DNA from: Chlorobiota bacterium | GTDB lineage: Bacteria; Bacteroidota; Ignavibacteria; Kapaibacteriales; NICIL-2 | Length of the DNA stretch: 64,000 nt | Assembly (NCBI GenBank): GCA_026415505.1 | Contig: JAOAGY010000032.1 | Coordinates: forward strand, 230,159 to 294,158 | Direction of reading: 5' to 3' | Shown: positions 10,828 to 19,531 of the stretch, in pieces | Position numbering within the stretch: position 1 is the stretch's first letter | How the letters are laid out: each line of letters begins with the position of its first letter | Notes under the pieces: generated by a model | Told to the model about the DNA's origin: nothing | Seen by the model: the letters and a program-made list of their open reading frames with translations, nothing else | Databases searched by the model: none | Translations under genes and position numbers: made by a program

Positions 10828-11223
10828 CTATTGAGCTTGCGGGGACATTGCGGAATTACCTTGGTATTTCGATGGGCACTTGGTCAGAATCTCTGATGCA
10901 TGGAAACGACCAGCTTCGACTCTCCCTCTGACGACGACCGATTCAGCCAGCTCGAAGTTGTTCGGCTTAGCGCCATCATATTCGACGCGAATTCGATTGC
11001 CGTCCCCATCTTCGAGAACAAATGTGAATGTATTGGTTGCTTGATCATAGGAGGCGCTATCACGTTCGACCCACTTACCCTTGATTTGCACTTTTTTACC
11101 GGTAGTGCGAGCAGTCGCAATAGTAACGTACTGGATTTGCGATTCAGAGAGAAGATACGCTGCAGCTCCGACTGCTATAAAAACGACTATCCCACCGACA
11201 ATGTAGCGCAGCTTTGTTGTCAT
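10828..11223 (-). CDS. ccmE: Cytochrome c maturation haem chaperone CcmE, CxxxY type
   Basis: 131-residue periplasmic haem chaperone with one N-terminal membrane anchor (about residues 8-25) and an OB-fold (GKKVQIKGKWVERDS, TFTFVLEDGDGNRIRVEY, ESVVVRGRVEAGRFHASEIL). In classical CcmE the haem is bound covalently by His in HxxxY. Here the site reads CPSKY (Cys116 to Tyr120), so the ligand is probably Cys. Such CxxxY proteins are known from some archaea and Desulfovibrio-type bacteria with reduced Ccm systems. The gene overlaps the ccmD stop by 4 nt and is followed directly by ccmF. Family assignment is secure; the chemistry is inferred from the motif. Confidence 0.92.
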   Translation of the reverse strand: MTTKLRYIVGGIVVFIAVGAAAYLLSESQIQYVTIATARTTGKKVQIKGKWVERDSASYDQATNTFTFVLEDGDGNRIRVEYDGAKPNNFELAESVVVRGRVEAGRFHASEILTKCPSKYQGNSAMSPQAQ

Positions 11224-11408
11224 GGTGCGGAAGATGAAATGTCGTTGGGGTTAGAAGACGAACCTTGATTCTGGGTTGTTGTGGTACTATTTTCCAACGT
11301 TACAAGGCGTTTGTCGAGTCGCCACAAATACACTGCAATACCGGTCCAGATCAGCAGTGTAACGATCATGACGATAACATGTGGATGGGCATCAAGATAC
11401 TCGATCAT
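11220..11408 (-). CDS. Small CcmD-like membrane protein
   Basis: 62 residues from the ATG at 11408, which overlaps the ccmC stop in an ATGA arrangement; the longer open frame upstream lies within ccmC. One hydrophobic helix (HVIVMIVTLLIWTGIAVYLW, about 9-28) is followed by KRLVTLE and a Ser/Thr/Asn-rich tail. The topology, the KR-L-x-x-LE motif after the helix and the place between ccmC and ccmE fit CcmD, which helps release holo-CcmE from the CcmABCD complex. CcmD proteins are poorly conserved, so the assignment leans on context. Confidence 0.7.
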   Translation of the reverse strand: MIEYLDAHPHVIVMIVTLLIWTGIAVYLWRLDKRLVTLENSTTTTQNQGSSSNPNDISSSAP

Positions 11409-12433
11409 GTCTCGCTTCCGAGTTGGTGGTAACGGTAACGATTGTAGCGGGCGACGACATTCAGCATCCATGTAAAAAACAGTGTGATGCCGGCGAGCAT
11501 GATGCTGAAAACCATAGCCTTCGTCAGATCGAGTGCATCCTGCTCCGGGCTGAGGATCGGACCAATGTTGACGTCGTCTCTTGAACCAGGATGCAAGCTG
11601 ATAGTTATCCGAGGAACGATAAAAATCAAAAACACAGCAGCAACAGCGGCGACGACAGCATATGTCGCTGCGACGCGCTTTCGCATGTCGCCTTTGACGT
11701 TAGAGCGAAGCACGAAGTATGCGGCATAGATCGCAAGTAGCAACAAGACCGACAATTCGCGGGAATCCCAGTTGAAAAAGTGACCCCAATTGAACTTAGC
11801 CCACACTGCCCCACTGGCGTATGCGAGTGCAGTAAACAACGTTCCGATGCTCGCGGAAGAAAGTGCAATGATGTCGTATTCCTCCTTCTTACGACGAAGG
11901 TACAGAATCGAGTAGAGCATCGTCACTATGTATGCAAAAAAACCTGTCCACGCCGCAGGTACATGGAAGAAAATGATGCGAGCTTTCTCGCCGAGTGCAG
12001 GAATGTGCGGTAGCATTATTCGTGGAGCGCTTTCCAAAGCGGTGATATCGTAGAGCGAGTGAGTGATTAGTCGTGTGTGTAGTAGTAGGTTATGATGATT
12101 TGATTGTGCCATAACAGTTTTGATCATTTCATTACTCCCTCTGCAAATTACCGCATGCCCCGCTATATCTCGACATTCGAGGTCTGTACTATCTATTTGC
12201 CGTACTCCACCAACAGGGATCAGCACCGTAAACGCTGCTCCCCTGTTGAATTTCGCTTCCGTTGCCGCGTCGCTGAATGTTCCGACGATCGGCGGGAAAA
12301 GACCGAAAACAATACCGACGGCAACTGCTCCCCACGCCAGTATGGCACGAAGTGCTGAGCGCTGCAGAATACCCTTCCCAAATCCAACAGCGATTGCGAC
12401 GCCGAGTGCTGAGACATAGAAAAGGTACTTCAT
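11405..12433 (-). CDS. ccmC: Haem handling protein CcmC, with atypical N-terminal extension
   Basis: Inner-membrane protein that transfers haem to CcmE. The recognisable CcmC core starts at ARIIFFHVPAAW and contains the WWD-type motif WGHFFNWDSRELS, flanked by helices and a periplasmic PRITISLHPGS segment. Read from the ATG at 12433, which overlaps the aminotransferase stop by 4 nt (ATGA), the product is 342 residues, about 100 longer than usual. The first 70 residues form two hydrophobic helices with normal codon choice. The next 40 or so use codons rare in this window (ATA, AGA, CTA) and resemble intergenic DNA. A good ribosome site precedes an internal ATG at 12127 that would give a 240-residue protein. 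Function is fairly certain; the true start is not. Confidence 0.85.
   Translation of the reverse strand: MKYLFYVSALGVAIAVGFGKGILQRSALRAILAWGAVAVGIVFGLFPPIVGTFSDAATEAKFNRGAAFTVLIPVGGVRQIDSTDLECRDIAGHAVICRGSNEMIKTVMAQSNHHNLLLHTRLITHSLYDITALESAPRIMLPHIPALGEKARIIFFHVPAAWTGFFAYIVTMLYSILYLRRKKEEYDIIALSSASIGTLFTALAYASGAVWAKFNWGHFFNWDSRELSVLLLLAIYAAYFVLRSNVKGDMRKRVAATYAVVAAVAAVFLIFIVPRITISLHPGSRDDVNIGPILSPEQDALDLTKAMVFSIMLAGITLFFTWMLNVVARYNRYRYHQLGSET
12135..12142 (-). promoter_or_regulatory. Ribosome-binding site for possible internal ccmC start
   Basis: AGAGGGAG on the minus strand, 7 nt before an in-frame ATG at 12127-12125 within the long ccmC frame. Starting there yields 240 residues, the usual CcmC length, and skips a stretch of atypical codon use. 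This makes 12127 a credible alternative or second start. Confidence 0.45.
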
Positions 12434-13614
12434 TTGACTATTATTCGCTGTTCGAGCGCAATTTTCATCCTTTCGATAGCGGACTCGATATTCTCGAGCG
12501 AATTGGCGTATGAAAACCGTACATATCCCTCGCCGTGTTCGCCGAAAGCGGTTCCACTCAAACACGCAACGCCGACATCCTCGAGCATCGAGTCAGCAAA
12601 TTGTTGGGAACTCATGCCGGTTCCTCTCACATTCGGAAAAGCATAAAAAGCGCCGCTTGGCATCTGGCACGTAACACCTGGCAAAGAGTTGAGTCCGGCA
12701 ACTATTGCATTACGACGACGACGGAATTCCTCGACGAAGCGTTGAACATGTGGCAAGGTGCGATCGCTCAAGGCTTCGATACCCGCTATTTGAGTAAAGC
12801 TCGGCGCACAGCTTGTGCAATTGGTTTGCAATCGTGCAACTACTTGTGCAAGCGTTGCTGGCATCAATCCATAGCCGAGCCGCCATCCGGTCATAGCGAA
12901 CGTTTTTGAAAAACCATCCAATACAATGGTCCGCGCTTCAATGCCATCGAGTTCGGTGATGCTATGGTATTCGACCCCGTCGTACATGATGCGGGAATAG
13001 ATCTCATCGGAAAAGATGAGCAGATCGTATTTCTCAGCCAGCTCCGCGATACTCCGTAGGTCGTCTTGCGTCAAGACGCTCCCAGTCGGATTGTGAGGAG
13101 AATTGATGATAATCATTCTCGTTCGAGCGGTGACAAGCGACTCCAACTCGTCGAGGTCGATGCGAAATTGGTTGACTTCTCGAAGCGGTAGAGGTACAGG
13201 CTTAGCACCGAGGAACCGGATAACCGATTCATAAATGGGAAAACCCGGATTGGGATAGATCACCTCGTCTCCCGGCTCGATCGTCGCTTGCAAACCATAA
13301 AAGATAATTGGCTTGGCGCCTGGTGTTACGACAACGTTCTCGCTTCGGTATTTCGAGATACCGCGAGTGCGATTGAAATAGTCGGCGATCGCCTCTCGAA
13401 GCTGTGGCAACCCAGCCGATGGTCCATAATGCGTCCACCCATCGTCCAGCGCTCGCTTGGCTGCTTCAACGATATTCGGAGGCGTATCGAAGTCCGGTTC
13501 ACCGATTTCGAGATGAACGATCGACTTTCCCTTCGCTTCGAGTGCACGTGCACGAGCAAGCACCTCGAATGCAGTTTCAGTACCGAGATTGCTGATGCGC
13601 GAGGCAATGTACAT
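12430..13614 (-). CDS. Pyridoxal-phosphate aminotransferase, class I/II
   Basis: 394-residue fold-type I aminotransferase, most like the aspartate/prephenate aminotransferase (AspC) group. Signs are IVHLEIGEPDFDTP at the substrate-binding N-terminus, HYGPSAGLPQLREAIA, NSPHNPTGSVLT, FSDEIYSRI and the PLP-lysine motif DGFSKTFAMTGWRLGY near residue 230, with a C-terminal YVRFSYA carrying the carboxylate-binding Arg. The ATG at 13614 (MYIASRISNL) is preferred over an upstream ATG because the family starts there. It follows tsaE by 45 nt and overlaps ccmC by 4 nt. Exact amino-acid specificity cannot be read from sequence. Confidence 0.9.
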   Translation of the reverse strand: MYIASRISNLGTETAFEVLARARALEAKGKSIVHLEIGEPDFDTPPNIVEAAKRALDDGWTHYGPSAGLPQLREAIADYFNRTRGISKYRSENVVVTPGAKPIIFYGLQATIEPGDEVIYPNPGFPIYESVIRFLGAKPVPLPLREVNQFRIDLDELESLVTARTRMIIINSPHNPTGSVLTQDDLRSIAELAEKYDLLIFSDEIYSRIMYDGVEYHSITELDGIEARTIVLDGFSKTFAMTGWRLGYGLMPATLAQVVARLQTNCTSCAPSFTQIAGIEALSDRTLPHVQRFVEEFRRRRNAIVAGLNSLPGVTCQMPSGAFYAFPNVRGTGMSSQQFADSMLEDVGVACLSGTAFGEHGEGYVRFSYANSLENIESAIERMKIALEQRIIVK

Positions 13615-13659
13615 GTCGTTCAATTGCGATTGTTGGTGTGATGATGAAGCAAGAAGCAC

Positions 13660-14136
13660 TCAGTGCACAGCATTGCTCGATAATGCTTGTACAGGCTCGA
13701 TCGAGATTTGACGACGCTCGTCGTTGCCAGGAAATGTTCGTATCGAGACGTGATAGCTCGAACGGACAAGCGACTCTTTGACTTTCTCTGGCCACTCGAC
13801 AACTTTGATCGCATCGGGCAATGCAAGCCATTCATCCAGACCGATCGTCCGAAGTTCTTGCTTGTTCTTGAGACGGTAGAGGTCAATGTGAACAATCCTG
13901 AGGGGCTCACCCGACGGCATTTTACCTTCATACACGTTGATGATCGAGAATGTCGGGCTTGTGACGATGTCAGCAACATGAAAGTAACGGCATATTCCGC
14001 GAACGAATTCAGTTTTTCCCGCACCGAGTTCACCACTCAAGGTTACGATGTCCCCTTTCTCTAACCGCGATGCGAGTTGCGTGCCGATTCGGTGCGTGTC
14101 TTCTTCTGATGTGCTCGAATATACTTCAGATTCCAT
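13660..14136 (-). CDS. tsaE: tRNA threonylcarbamoyladenosine biosynthesis ATPase TsaE
   Basis: 158-residue P-loop ATPase that works with TsaB and TsaD to form t6A at position 37 of ANN-decoding tRNAs. The Walker A is GELGAGKTEFVRGI near residue 35. TSPTFSIINVYEG and the HIDLYRLKNKQEL segment, then WPEKV, follow in the order expected for the family. Length is typical. It lies 27 nt after porX; tsaE-porX adjacency is common in Bacteroidota genomes and strengthens both calls. Confidence 0.95.
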   Translation of the reverse strand: MESEVYSSTSEEDTHRIGTQLASRLEKGDIVTLSGELGAGKTEFVRGICRYFHVADIVTSPTFSIINVYEGKMPSGEPLRIVHIDLYRLKNKQELRTIGLDEWLALPDAIKVVEWPEKVKESLVRSSYHVSIRTFPGNDERRQISIEPVQALSSNAVH

Positions 14137-14163
14137 CGCTGTTTCGGTACGTGATAGTAGTGA

Positions 14164-15723
14164 TCATTTCGGATTCAAAATTACGACTGGAAGAATCATC
14201 TCTTCGAGCGAAACGCCGCCGTGCTGGAAACTGTCCCGATACTTGTTGGCATAGCGATGATAGTCGGTCGGATACACGAAATAGAAATCCTCTTTTGCTA
14301 AAACAAGGTTCTCGACCGCCGACCGACGCGGAAGACGATAGCGCGCAGTATCGTTGACAATAATTGCGCTTTTCTGGTCTGCTTTGACATTCCGACCAAG
14401 CTTGTAACGCAGGCATGTCGAAGTTTCTCGGTCGCCGATTACCTGAGATGGACGCAAACACCGAATGGCGCCGTGATCGGTTGTGAGTACGACCGTCGTA
14501 TCCTGCGATGCTAACCCGCGAAGTATGCCCCACAAACTCGAATGTTGGAACCACGATCGGGTCAACGAACGATATGCTGCTTCGTCCGGTGCAATCTCAC
14601 GAAGTATCGCACTATCGCTCCGTGAATGCGCCATCATGTCGAGTGCACTGACAACGATCGCTGTTAGTTGATTCTGTGCTATGCGATGTATCTCGCTTTC
14701 GATTCGTTTGCCGAACTCTGTCTCGTAAATTTTGATGTATTCGTACTTGCCGTCGAGGGTCACTCCACGCCGCTTGAGGAGTTCGCCGAGTAGTTCTTGC
14801 TCATAGAAATTCTGACTCGCCTCGCTATCGCTTTCGTCGGGTGCCCACTGGGGATAGTAGCGTTCGATGTCGGCTGGATACAGTCCGGCGAACAATGAGT
14901 TCCGCGCATAGAGCGTCGCTGTCGGTAGAATCGAGCAGTAATAGTGGAGCTGAATCTCGTAGTACTCGCGCAGCAATTGCTCGATCACACTCCACTGATC
15001 GAGGCGTAAACAGTCAACCACGATGAATACAACGCGACGATGACGCTGGAGATGTGGTATCACGTAACGGTCCACGATGTGCGGGGACATGAGAGGATTA
15101 CCGTCCTTCGGGCGATCGCTCAGCCACGTTGGATATGTCTGCTCGATGTAGCGGGCGAACAGACGATTCGCTTGGCGCCATTGGTCCGAAAGAGTTCTAT
15201 CGAGTCCCACATCCGGATGCTCGTCGAGATCGATGCTCCAACTGACAAGCGATCGGTACACCTCGACCCAATCAGCCCAGTTGCGAGCATTGTTCATCGC
15301 CTGGTCGAGCTGTGTGAAATCGTGAAGAAACTCCCTCGCTATATGTTGTTCTTGGAGTACGCGTGCGTCGAGGAATTTTTTGCAGGCAGCCAATATTTGC
15401 GATGGGCTTATCGGCTTGGTCAAATAGTCGTCAATGCTCCGACCGATCGCCTCGTCCATGAGCGACTCTTGTTCGTTCTTGGTAACCATGACGACGGGGC
15501 GATGCGGGTCGAGCCGCTTGAGTTGTTGGAGCGTCTCCAAGCCACTCATCCCGATCATCATCTCGTCGAGGAAGATCAGATCGAAGCGCCGTTGATTTGC
15601 CAGCACCAGCGCATCCTCTCCACACGTAGCCGTCTCGACTTCGTAACCACGACTCCGCAGTACTTGCAGATGTGGCTGAAGGAGCTCGATTTCGTCGTCA
15701 ACCCAAAGGATGGTACGTTTCAT
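14164..15723 (-). CDS. porX: Type IX secretion response regulator PorX (receiver + PglZ)
   Basis: 519 residues. The N-terminal receiver (1-120) has the acidic pocket VDDE (Asp9/Asp10), the phospho-acceptor Asp53 in FDLIFLDEMM and the Lys in DDYLTKPIS near 103. A helical linker (about 120-210) leads to a PglZ/alkaline-phosphatase-like domain with VVFIVVDCLRLDQW, a SILPTATLYARNS segment likely to hold the Thr nucleophile, VSALDMMAHSRSD and VVLTTDHGAIR as metal-binding segments. This architecture is PorX, which regulates type IX secretion genes with PorY and acts as a nucleotide phosphodiesterase. The ATG at 15723 (MKRTILWVDDE) is chosen over one nine codons upstream because receivers start there. 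No sensor kinase is nearby, as is usual for porX. Confidence 0.92.
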   Translation of the reverse strand: MKRTILWVDDEIELLQPHLQVLRSRGYEVETATCGEDALVLANQRRFDLIFLDEMMIGMSGLETLQQLKRLDPHRPVVMVTKNEQESLMDEAIGRSIDDYLTKPISPSQILAACKKFLDARVLQEQHIAREFLHDFTQLDQAMNNARNWADWVEVYRSLVSWSIDLDEHPDVGLDRTLSDQWRQANRLFARYIEQTYPTWLSDRPKDGNPLMSPHIVDRYVIPHLQRHRRVVFIVVDCLRLDQWSVIEQLLREYYEIQLHYYCSILPTATLYARNSLFAGLYPADIERYYPQWAPDESDSEASQNFYEQELLGELLKRRGVTLDGKYEYIKIYETEFGKRIESEIHRIAQNQLTAIVVSALDMMAHSRSDSAILREIAPDEAAYRSLTRSWFQHSSLWGILRGLASQDTTVVLTTDHGAIRCLRPSQVIGDRETSTCLRYKLGRNVKADQKSAIIVNDTARYRLPRRSAVENLVLAKEDFYFVYPTDYHRYANKYRDSFQHGGVSLEEMILPVVILNPK

Positions 15724-15794
15724 TCGAACACTCGGGATCGTTTCGTACAACAGAACGATCGATCAGTGTTCTTGTTGTCTCCGCAACTGCAGCT

Positions 15795-17459
15795 TCACGT
15801 TTGTATGACGCCGACACTCCAGCGAGGGATTTGGTCATTGTGACTTGCCACTGCGATTCCTTGTGAGACGACTCGCCGAATCTCTTGCGGAGCAATGATA
15901 CCGTCAACCCACATCCGCGATGCTGCATAGAGCGGGGACATCGTCGCCTCGTATCGCCGCTGGATTTCATCGAGCAGACGTTGCCGCTCGGCGTCGTCGA
16001 GGTGTTTTCCCTCTCGCTCGAGGGCAGCGAGCCGCAACGTCAGCAGTGTTCTCGATGCTTGTTGTCCGCCCATGACGGCAATTTGCGCTGTCGGCAAAGC
16101 CATGATCAGTCGCGGGTCGTAGGCTTTCCCGCACATTGCATAGTTGCCTGCACCGAAGCTATTGCCGACGATGACAGTGAATTTCGGCACAACTGAGTTG
16201 GCAACTGCGTTGACCATTTTTGCGCCGTCCTTGATAATTCCCCCTTGTTCGGCACGAGTACCGACCATGAAACCCGTGACGTCTTGCAGGAACACCAGCG
16301 GAATGTTACGCTGATTGCAGTTCATGATGAACCGAGCTGCTTTGTCTGCACTATCGGAGTAAATGACGCCGCCGACTTGCATCTCTCCTCGACCGTTACG
16401 AACGATCTGTCGGTTGTTCGCGACTATCCCCACCGCCCAACCATCAATGCGCCCGTAGCCACAAATGATCGTTTTGCCGTATCCCGCTTTGTACTCGTCG
16501 AACATAGAGTCATCGAGGATACGAGCCAATAGTTGATACGTATCGTACGGTCGTGTTCGGTCGCGCGGGATAATACCCCACAGCTCGTCATCGTCGAAGG
16601 CAGGTGGCGCTGGCGCTACACGGTCGAAAATGTTTTTCCGCCCCTTCGTCGGCGCAAATTTCGACACGAGCGAGCGAATTAGCTCGATCGCTTCACGATC
16701 GCTGGAGACAGCATAATCGGTCACCCCGCTGATCGTCGAATGCATCGTCGCACCACCGAGCTGTTCAATGTCCGCTTTTTCACCGATTGCTGCTTCGACG
16801 AGCGCAGGACCAGCCAAGAACACGTACCCCGATTTTTCGACGATGATTGCTTCGTCGCTCATGATCGGCAAATACGCTCCACCAGCAACACATGGTCCCA
16901 TGATCGCCGCAATCTGCGGTACACCGAGCGACGATAGAATTGCATTGTTGCGAAACTGCCGCCCGAAATGTTCTTTGTCGGGGAATATCTCGTCCTGCAT
17001 CGGCAGGTACACTCCAGCGCTATCGACCAAGTACACTATCGGCAAACGATTTTCGATAGCGATTTCTTGAGCGCGGAGATTTTTCTTAGCCGTCATGGGG
17101 AACCATGCGCCGGCTTTGACGGTGGCATCACCGGCAACGACGATGCAGTCTCGACCCGAAATTCTGCCGATAACGACAATCACCCCCGCGCTCGGGCAGC
17201 CGCCATCCTCTGCGTACATACCGTGCGCAGCATAGAGTCCGATTTCAAGCGGTTGACAATCACTGTCGAGCAAGGCGGCAATTCTCTCACGAGCAGTTAG
17301 CTTCCCTTTCGCTTTGTGTCGCTCGATTGCTGCGGCACCGCCACCGAGTTTTATCTGTTCGGCAACTGCGGTCAGCACGCGATGGAGGTTCTTGTTGTGA
17401 TCGTAGTTCCGTTCGAATTCGAGATCTCGTTCGATGCGAGAACCTATACGTCGAGCCAT
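15795..17459 (-). CDS. Acyl-CoA carboxylase, carboxyltransferase (beta) subunit, MCC-like
   Basis: 554-residue biotin-dependent carboxyltransferase with the two crotonase-like halves. Segments such as YLVDSAGVYLPMQDEIF, MGPCVAGGAYLPIMSDE, ATMHSTISGVTDYAV, FLQDVTGFMVGTRAE and NSFGAGNYAMCGKAYDPR resemble methylcrotonyl/geranyl-CoA carboxylase beta subunits more than propionyl-CoA carboxylase PccB. It would carboxylate a short or branched acyl-CoA with a biotin-carboxylase partner, which is not in this window. The ATG at 17459 is preferred to an upstream TTG at 17471. The acyl-CoA synthetase gene upstream on the same strand and the divergent mutase suggest acyl-CoA catabolism. The substrate is undecided. 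Confidence 0.88.
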   Translation of the reverse strand: MARRIGSRIERDLEFERNYDHNKNLHRVLTAVAEQIKLGGGAAAIERHKAKGKLTARERIAALLDSDCQPLEIGLYAAHGMYAEDGGCPSAGVIVVIGRISGRDCIVVAGDATVKAGAWFPMTAKKNLRAQEIAIENRLPIVYLVDSAGVYLPMQDEIFPDKEHFGRQFRNNAILSSLGVPQIAAIMGPCVAGGAYLPIMSDEAIIVEKSGYVFLAGPALVEAAIGEKADIEQLGGATMHSTISGVTDYAVSSDREAIELIRSLVSKFAPTKGRKNIFDRVAPAPPAFDDDELWGIIPRDRTRPYDTYQLLARILDDSMFDEYKAGYGKTIICGYGRIDGWAVGIVANNRQIVRNGRGEMQVGGVIYSDSADKAARFIMNCNQRNIPLVFLQDVTGFMVGTRAEQGGIIKDGAKMVNAVANSVVPKFTVIVGNSFGAGNYAMCGKAYDPRLIMALPTAQIAVMGGQQASRTLLTLRLAALEREGKHLDDAERQRLLDEIQRRYEATMSPLYAASRMWVDGIIAPQEIRRVVSQGIAVASHNDQIPRWSVGVIQT

Positions 17460-17565
17460 ATTCGAACACAATCGGGGTGATGGTTCAACCTTTGCTGCGC
17501 AGCCGCATGGATGCCGGCGTGCTGAATGGGAAGCATCTGTGACAGCAAAGTTAGACAGTCATGGG

Positions 17566-19422
17566 TTATTCCCCCACTGTGTAGAGTTGCTCGATAACGG
17601 CAGCATATCGCTTGATGATTTCGTTTCGCTTGGGTTTGAGAGTCGGTGTGAGCAACCCGTTTTCGACAGTGAACGGTTCAGGAATGAGCGCGAAACGTCG
17701 AACGCGCTCGTATTTGGCTAAGTCCCGCTGTGCATGCTCGACTTCTCGTTGGAGAATACCGATGAGCTTGGTGTCGTTGCAAAGGTCTGTAAGCGGGGGT
17801 TCGGCGTCGAGACCGTTCGCCTGTGCGATCGTCCGAAGCACATCTTCATCCGGAACGATGATCGCGGCACAGTACGGGCGCCCATCACCGACAACAACGA
17901 CGTTTCGAATGAACGACAGTTTCCCCAATGCGCTTTCGACCGCCTGCGGTGCGACATTTTTCCCGCCACTTGTAACGATCAAGTTTTTGATACGATCGGT
18001 GATTTTGAGATTACCTTTTGCTGTCCACTGACCAATGTCGCCGGTGTGTAGCCAGCCATCGGAGTCTATCGCCTCGGCAGTCGCTGTAGGATCGCGCCAA
18101 TAGCCCCGCATGATGTTCGGTCCGCGCGCGAGGATTTCGCCCCCATCCGCGATACGGATTTCTATACCTGGCAACGGTTTGCCGACTGTACCGAATTCGT
18201 TGTCGTCGAGACGATTGACAGTCAACACCGGCGATGCTTCGGTCAGTCCATACCCTTCGAGGATTGGCAAACCGATTGCCCAGAAAAAGCGGTTGGTATC
18301 CTCAGGAAGCGCTCCACCCCCCGAAACGAAGAATCGTAGTCGTCCACCGACCGCATGTCGAATTTTCCGAAATACCAACCGATCGGCAACGCGATAACTC
18401 AGTTCAGTCAATAGCGATGAAGTTCCACGTTCGATCTCAGCAATTCGACGCATTCCTACACCCATCGCCCACTCGAAGAGCCGACGCTTCATCGGAGATT
18501 GATTCGACATCCGAGCATAGAGTCCGGCGCGCATGCGCTCGAACAACTGTGGTACGCTTGTCATCAATGTCGGTCGCACTTCTTGCAGATTCGTGCGTAC
18601 CGTATCGAGCGATTCTGCGAACGCAGTCGTTGCACCGCTGGCAAACGCTATGTAGAAGCCCGTTGTACGCTCGTAGGAATGGCACATCGGTAAGTAGGAC
18701 AGGAATACATCGCTCGGACCGACCTCGATTACTTGGCGTGCAGCTTCAACGTTCGACAAAATGTTACGATGGGTCAACATGACTCCTTTCGGTACGCCGG
18801 TCGTGCCACTCGTGTAGATGATCGTGCACAAGTCATCGGGACGCGTCCGAGCAAGGCACTCAGCGACGAAGTGCTCGCGGTCGCGTTCAGACAGAAGCTT
18901 TTCGCCACGTTCGATGAGCTGCCGGATGGAATACACCGGGATACTTCTGCCTGTCGAGGAGCCTTCAGTCATTTGCCCGGCAACGTCGTCGAAGACAACG
19001 ATACCCTCGAGGGTTTCCAATTCGTCGGAGAGAGAGATAAGTTTATCGAGCTGAAACCGTGATGAAACGGCTGCCAGTGTTGCCTGCGAATGGTTGACGA
19101 TGTATGCAATTTGCTTTGCCGTCAAGGTGGGAAATACCGGCACATCGACACCACCGGCAAGAAGTGTTGCAAAGTCCGTCAGAACCCACTCGTAACGATT
19201 CTCTGAAACGATCACGATACGATCACCCGACTCTAATCCGAGCGAATCGAGCGCAGCGGCGTATGCTTCCACATCACGGCGCAATTGACTGTAAGTGATG
19301 CCAATGTAGCGTCCATTGCGTTTGTGCAGATAGGCAGCGCGCTGTTCTCTGCTGTATCTGTCGGTCACGCTGCAGAACATTTGCGGGATTGTCGCCATCG
19401 GAGACTCTGGTGAATGCATCAT
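17566..19422 (-). CDS. Long-chain acyl-CoA synthetase (AMP-forming)
   Basis: 618-residue ANL-superfamily ligase of the FadD15/long-chain acyl-CoA synthetase type, activating a fatty acid with ATP and CoA. Motifs visible are [20 protein letters not shown] (P-loop-like A3 motif near residue 205), [47 protein letters not shown] (A5), [19 protein letters not shown] (A7 and A8) and [17 protein letters not shown], with a catalytic Lys expected in the C-terminal domain. The start at 19422 (MMHSPESP) is nominal; an ATG at 19398 is also possible. It diverges from the mutase gene, and a perfect dyad lies just upstream of its ATG. Confidence 0.93.
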   Translation of the reverse strand: MMHSPESPMATIPQMFCSVTDRYSREQRAAYLHKRNGRYIGITYSQLRRDVEAYAAALDSLGLESGDRIVIVSENRYEWVLTDFATLLAGGVDVPVFPTLTAKQIAYIVNHSQATLAAVSSRFQLDKLISLSDELETLEGIVVFDDVAGQMTEGSSTGRSIPVYSIRQLIERGEKLLSERDREHFVAECLARTRPDDLCTIIYTSGTTGVPKGVMLTHRNILSNVEAARQVIEVGPSDVFLSYLPMCHSYERTTGFYIAFASGATTAFAESLDTVRTNLQEVRPTLMTSVPQLFERMRAGLYARMSNQSPMKRRLFEWAMGVGMRRIAEIERGTSSLLTELSYRVADRLVFRKIRHAVGGRLRFFVSGGGALPEDTNRFFWAIGLPILEGYGLTEASPVLTVNRLDDNEFGTVGKPLPGIEIRIADGGEILARGPNIMRGYWRDPTATAEAIDSDGWLHTGDIGQWTAKGNLKITDRIKNLIVTSGGKNVAPQAVESALGKLSFIRNVVVVGDGRPYCAAIIVPDEDVLRTIAQANGLDAEPPLTDLCNDTKLIGILQREVEHAQRDLAKYERVRRFALIPEPFTVENGLLTPTLKPKRNEIIKRYAAVIEQLYTVGE

Positions 19423-19428
19423 CCCAAG

Positions 19429-19452
19429 CGAAATTTACAATGGGAAATTTCG
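19429..19452. promoter_or_regulatory. Perfect dyad CGAAATTT-N8-AAATTTCG, putative operator
   Basis: An inverted repeat of two perfect 8-bp arms separated by 8 bp, in the 109-bp gap between the divergent acyl-CoA synthetase (ATG at 19422) and methylmalonyl-CoA mutase (ATG at 19532) genes. Its size, symmetry and place are those expected for the binding site of a dimeric repressor such as TetR- or GntR-family fatty-acid regulators. It lacks a following T-run, so it does not look like a terminator. The bound protein is unknown and no regulator gene is adjacent. Confidence 0.5.
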
Positions 19453-19531
19453 TCCTCTCTCCGCAAATACCGCAGTAACTTCGCCAACGTATCCGAAATG
19501 TTATGTTGAACTGGGCAGCAATCGCCTACCT

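Noticed and set aside
14164..15723. PglZ domain as sign of a BREX-type phage defence system
   Set aside because: The PglZ domain is fused to a receiver domain, lies beside tsaE and has no BrxC, PglX or BrxL neighbours. It is PorX.
15795..17459. Propionyl-CoA carboxylase PccB
   Set aside because: The mutase nearby made this attractive, but the active-site segments resemble the methylcrotonyl-CoA type more closely, so only a general name is given.
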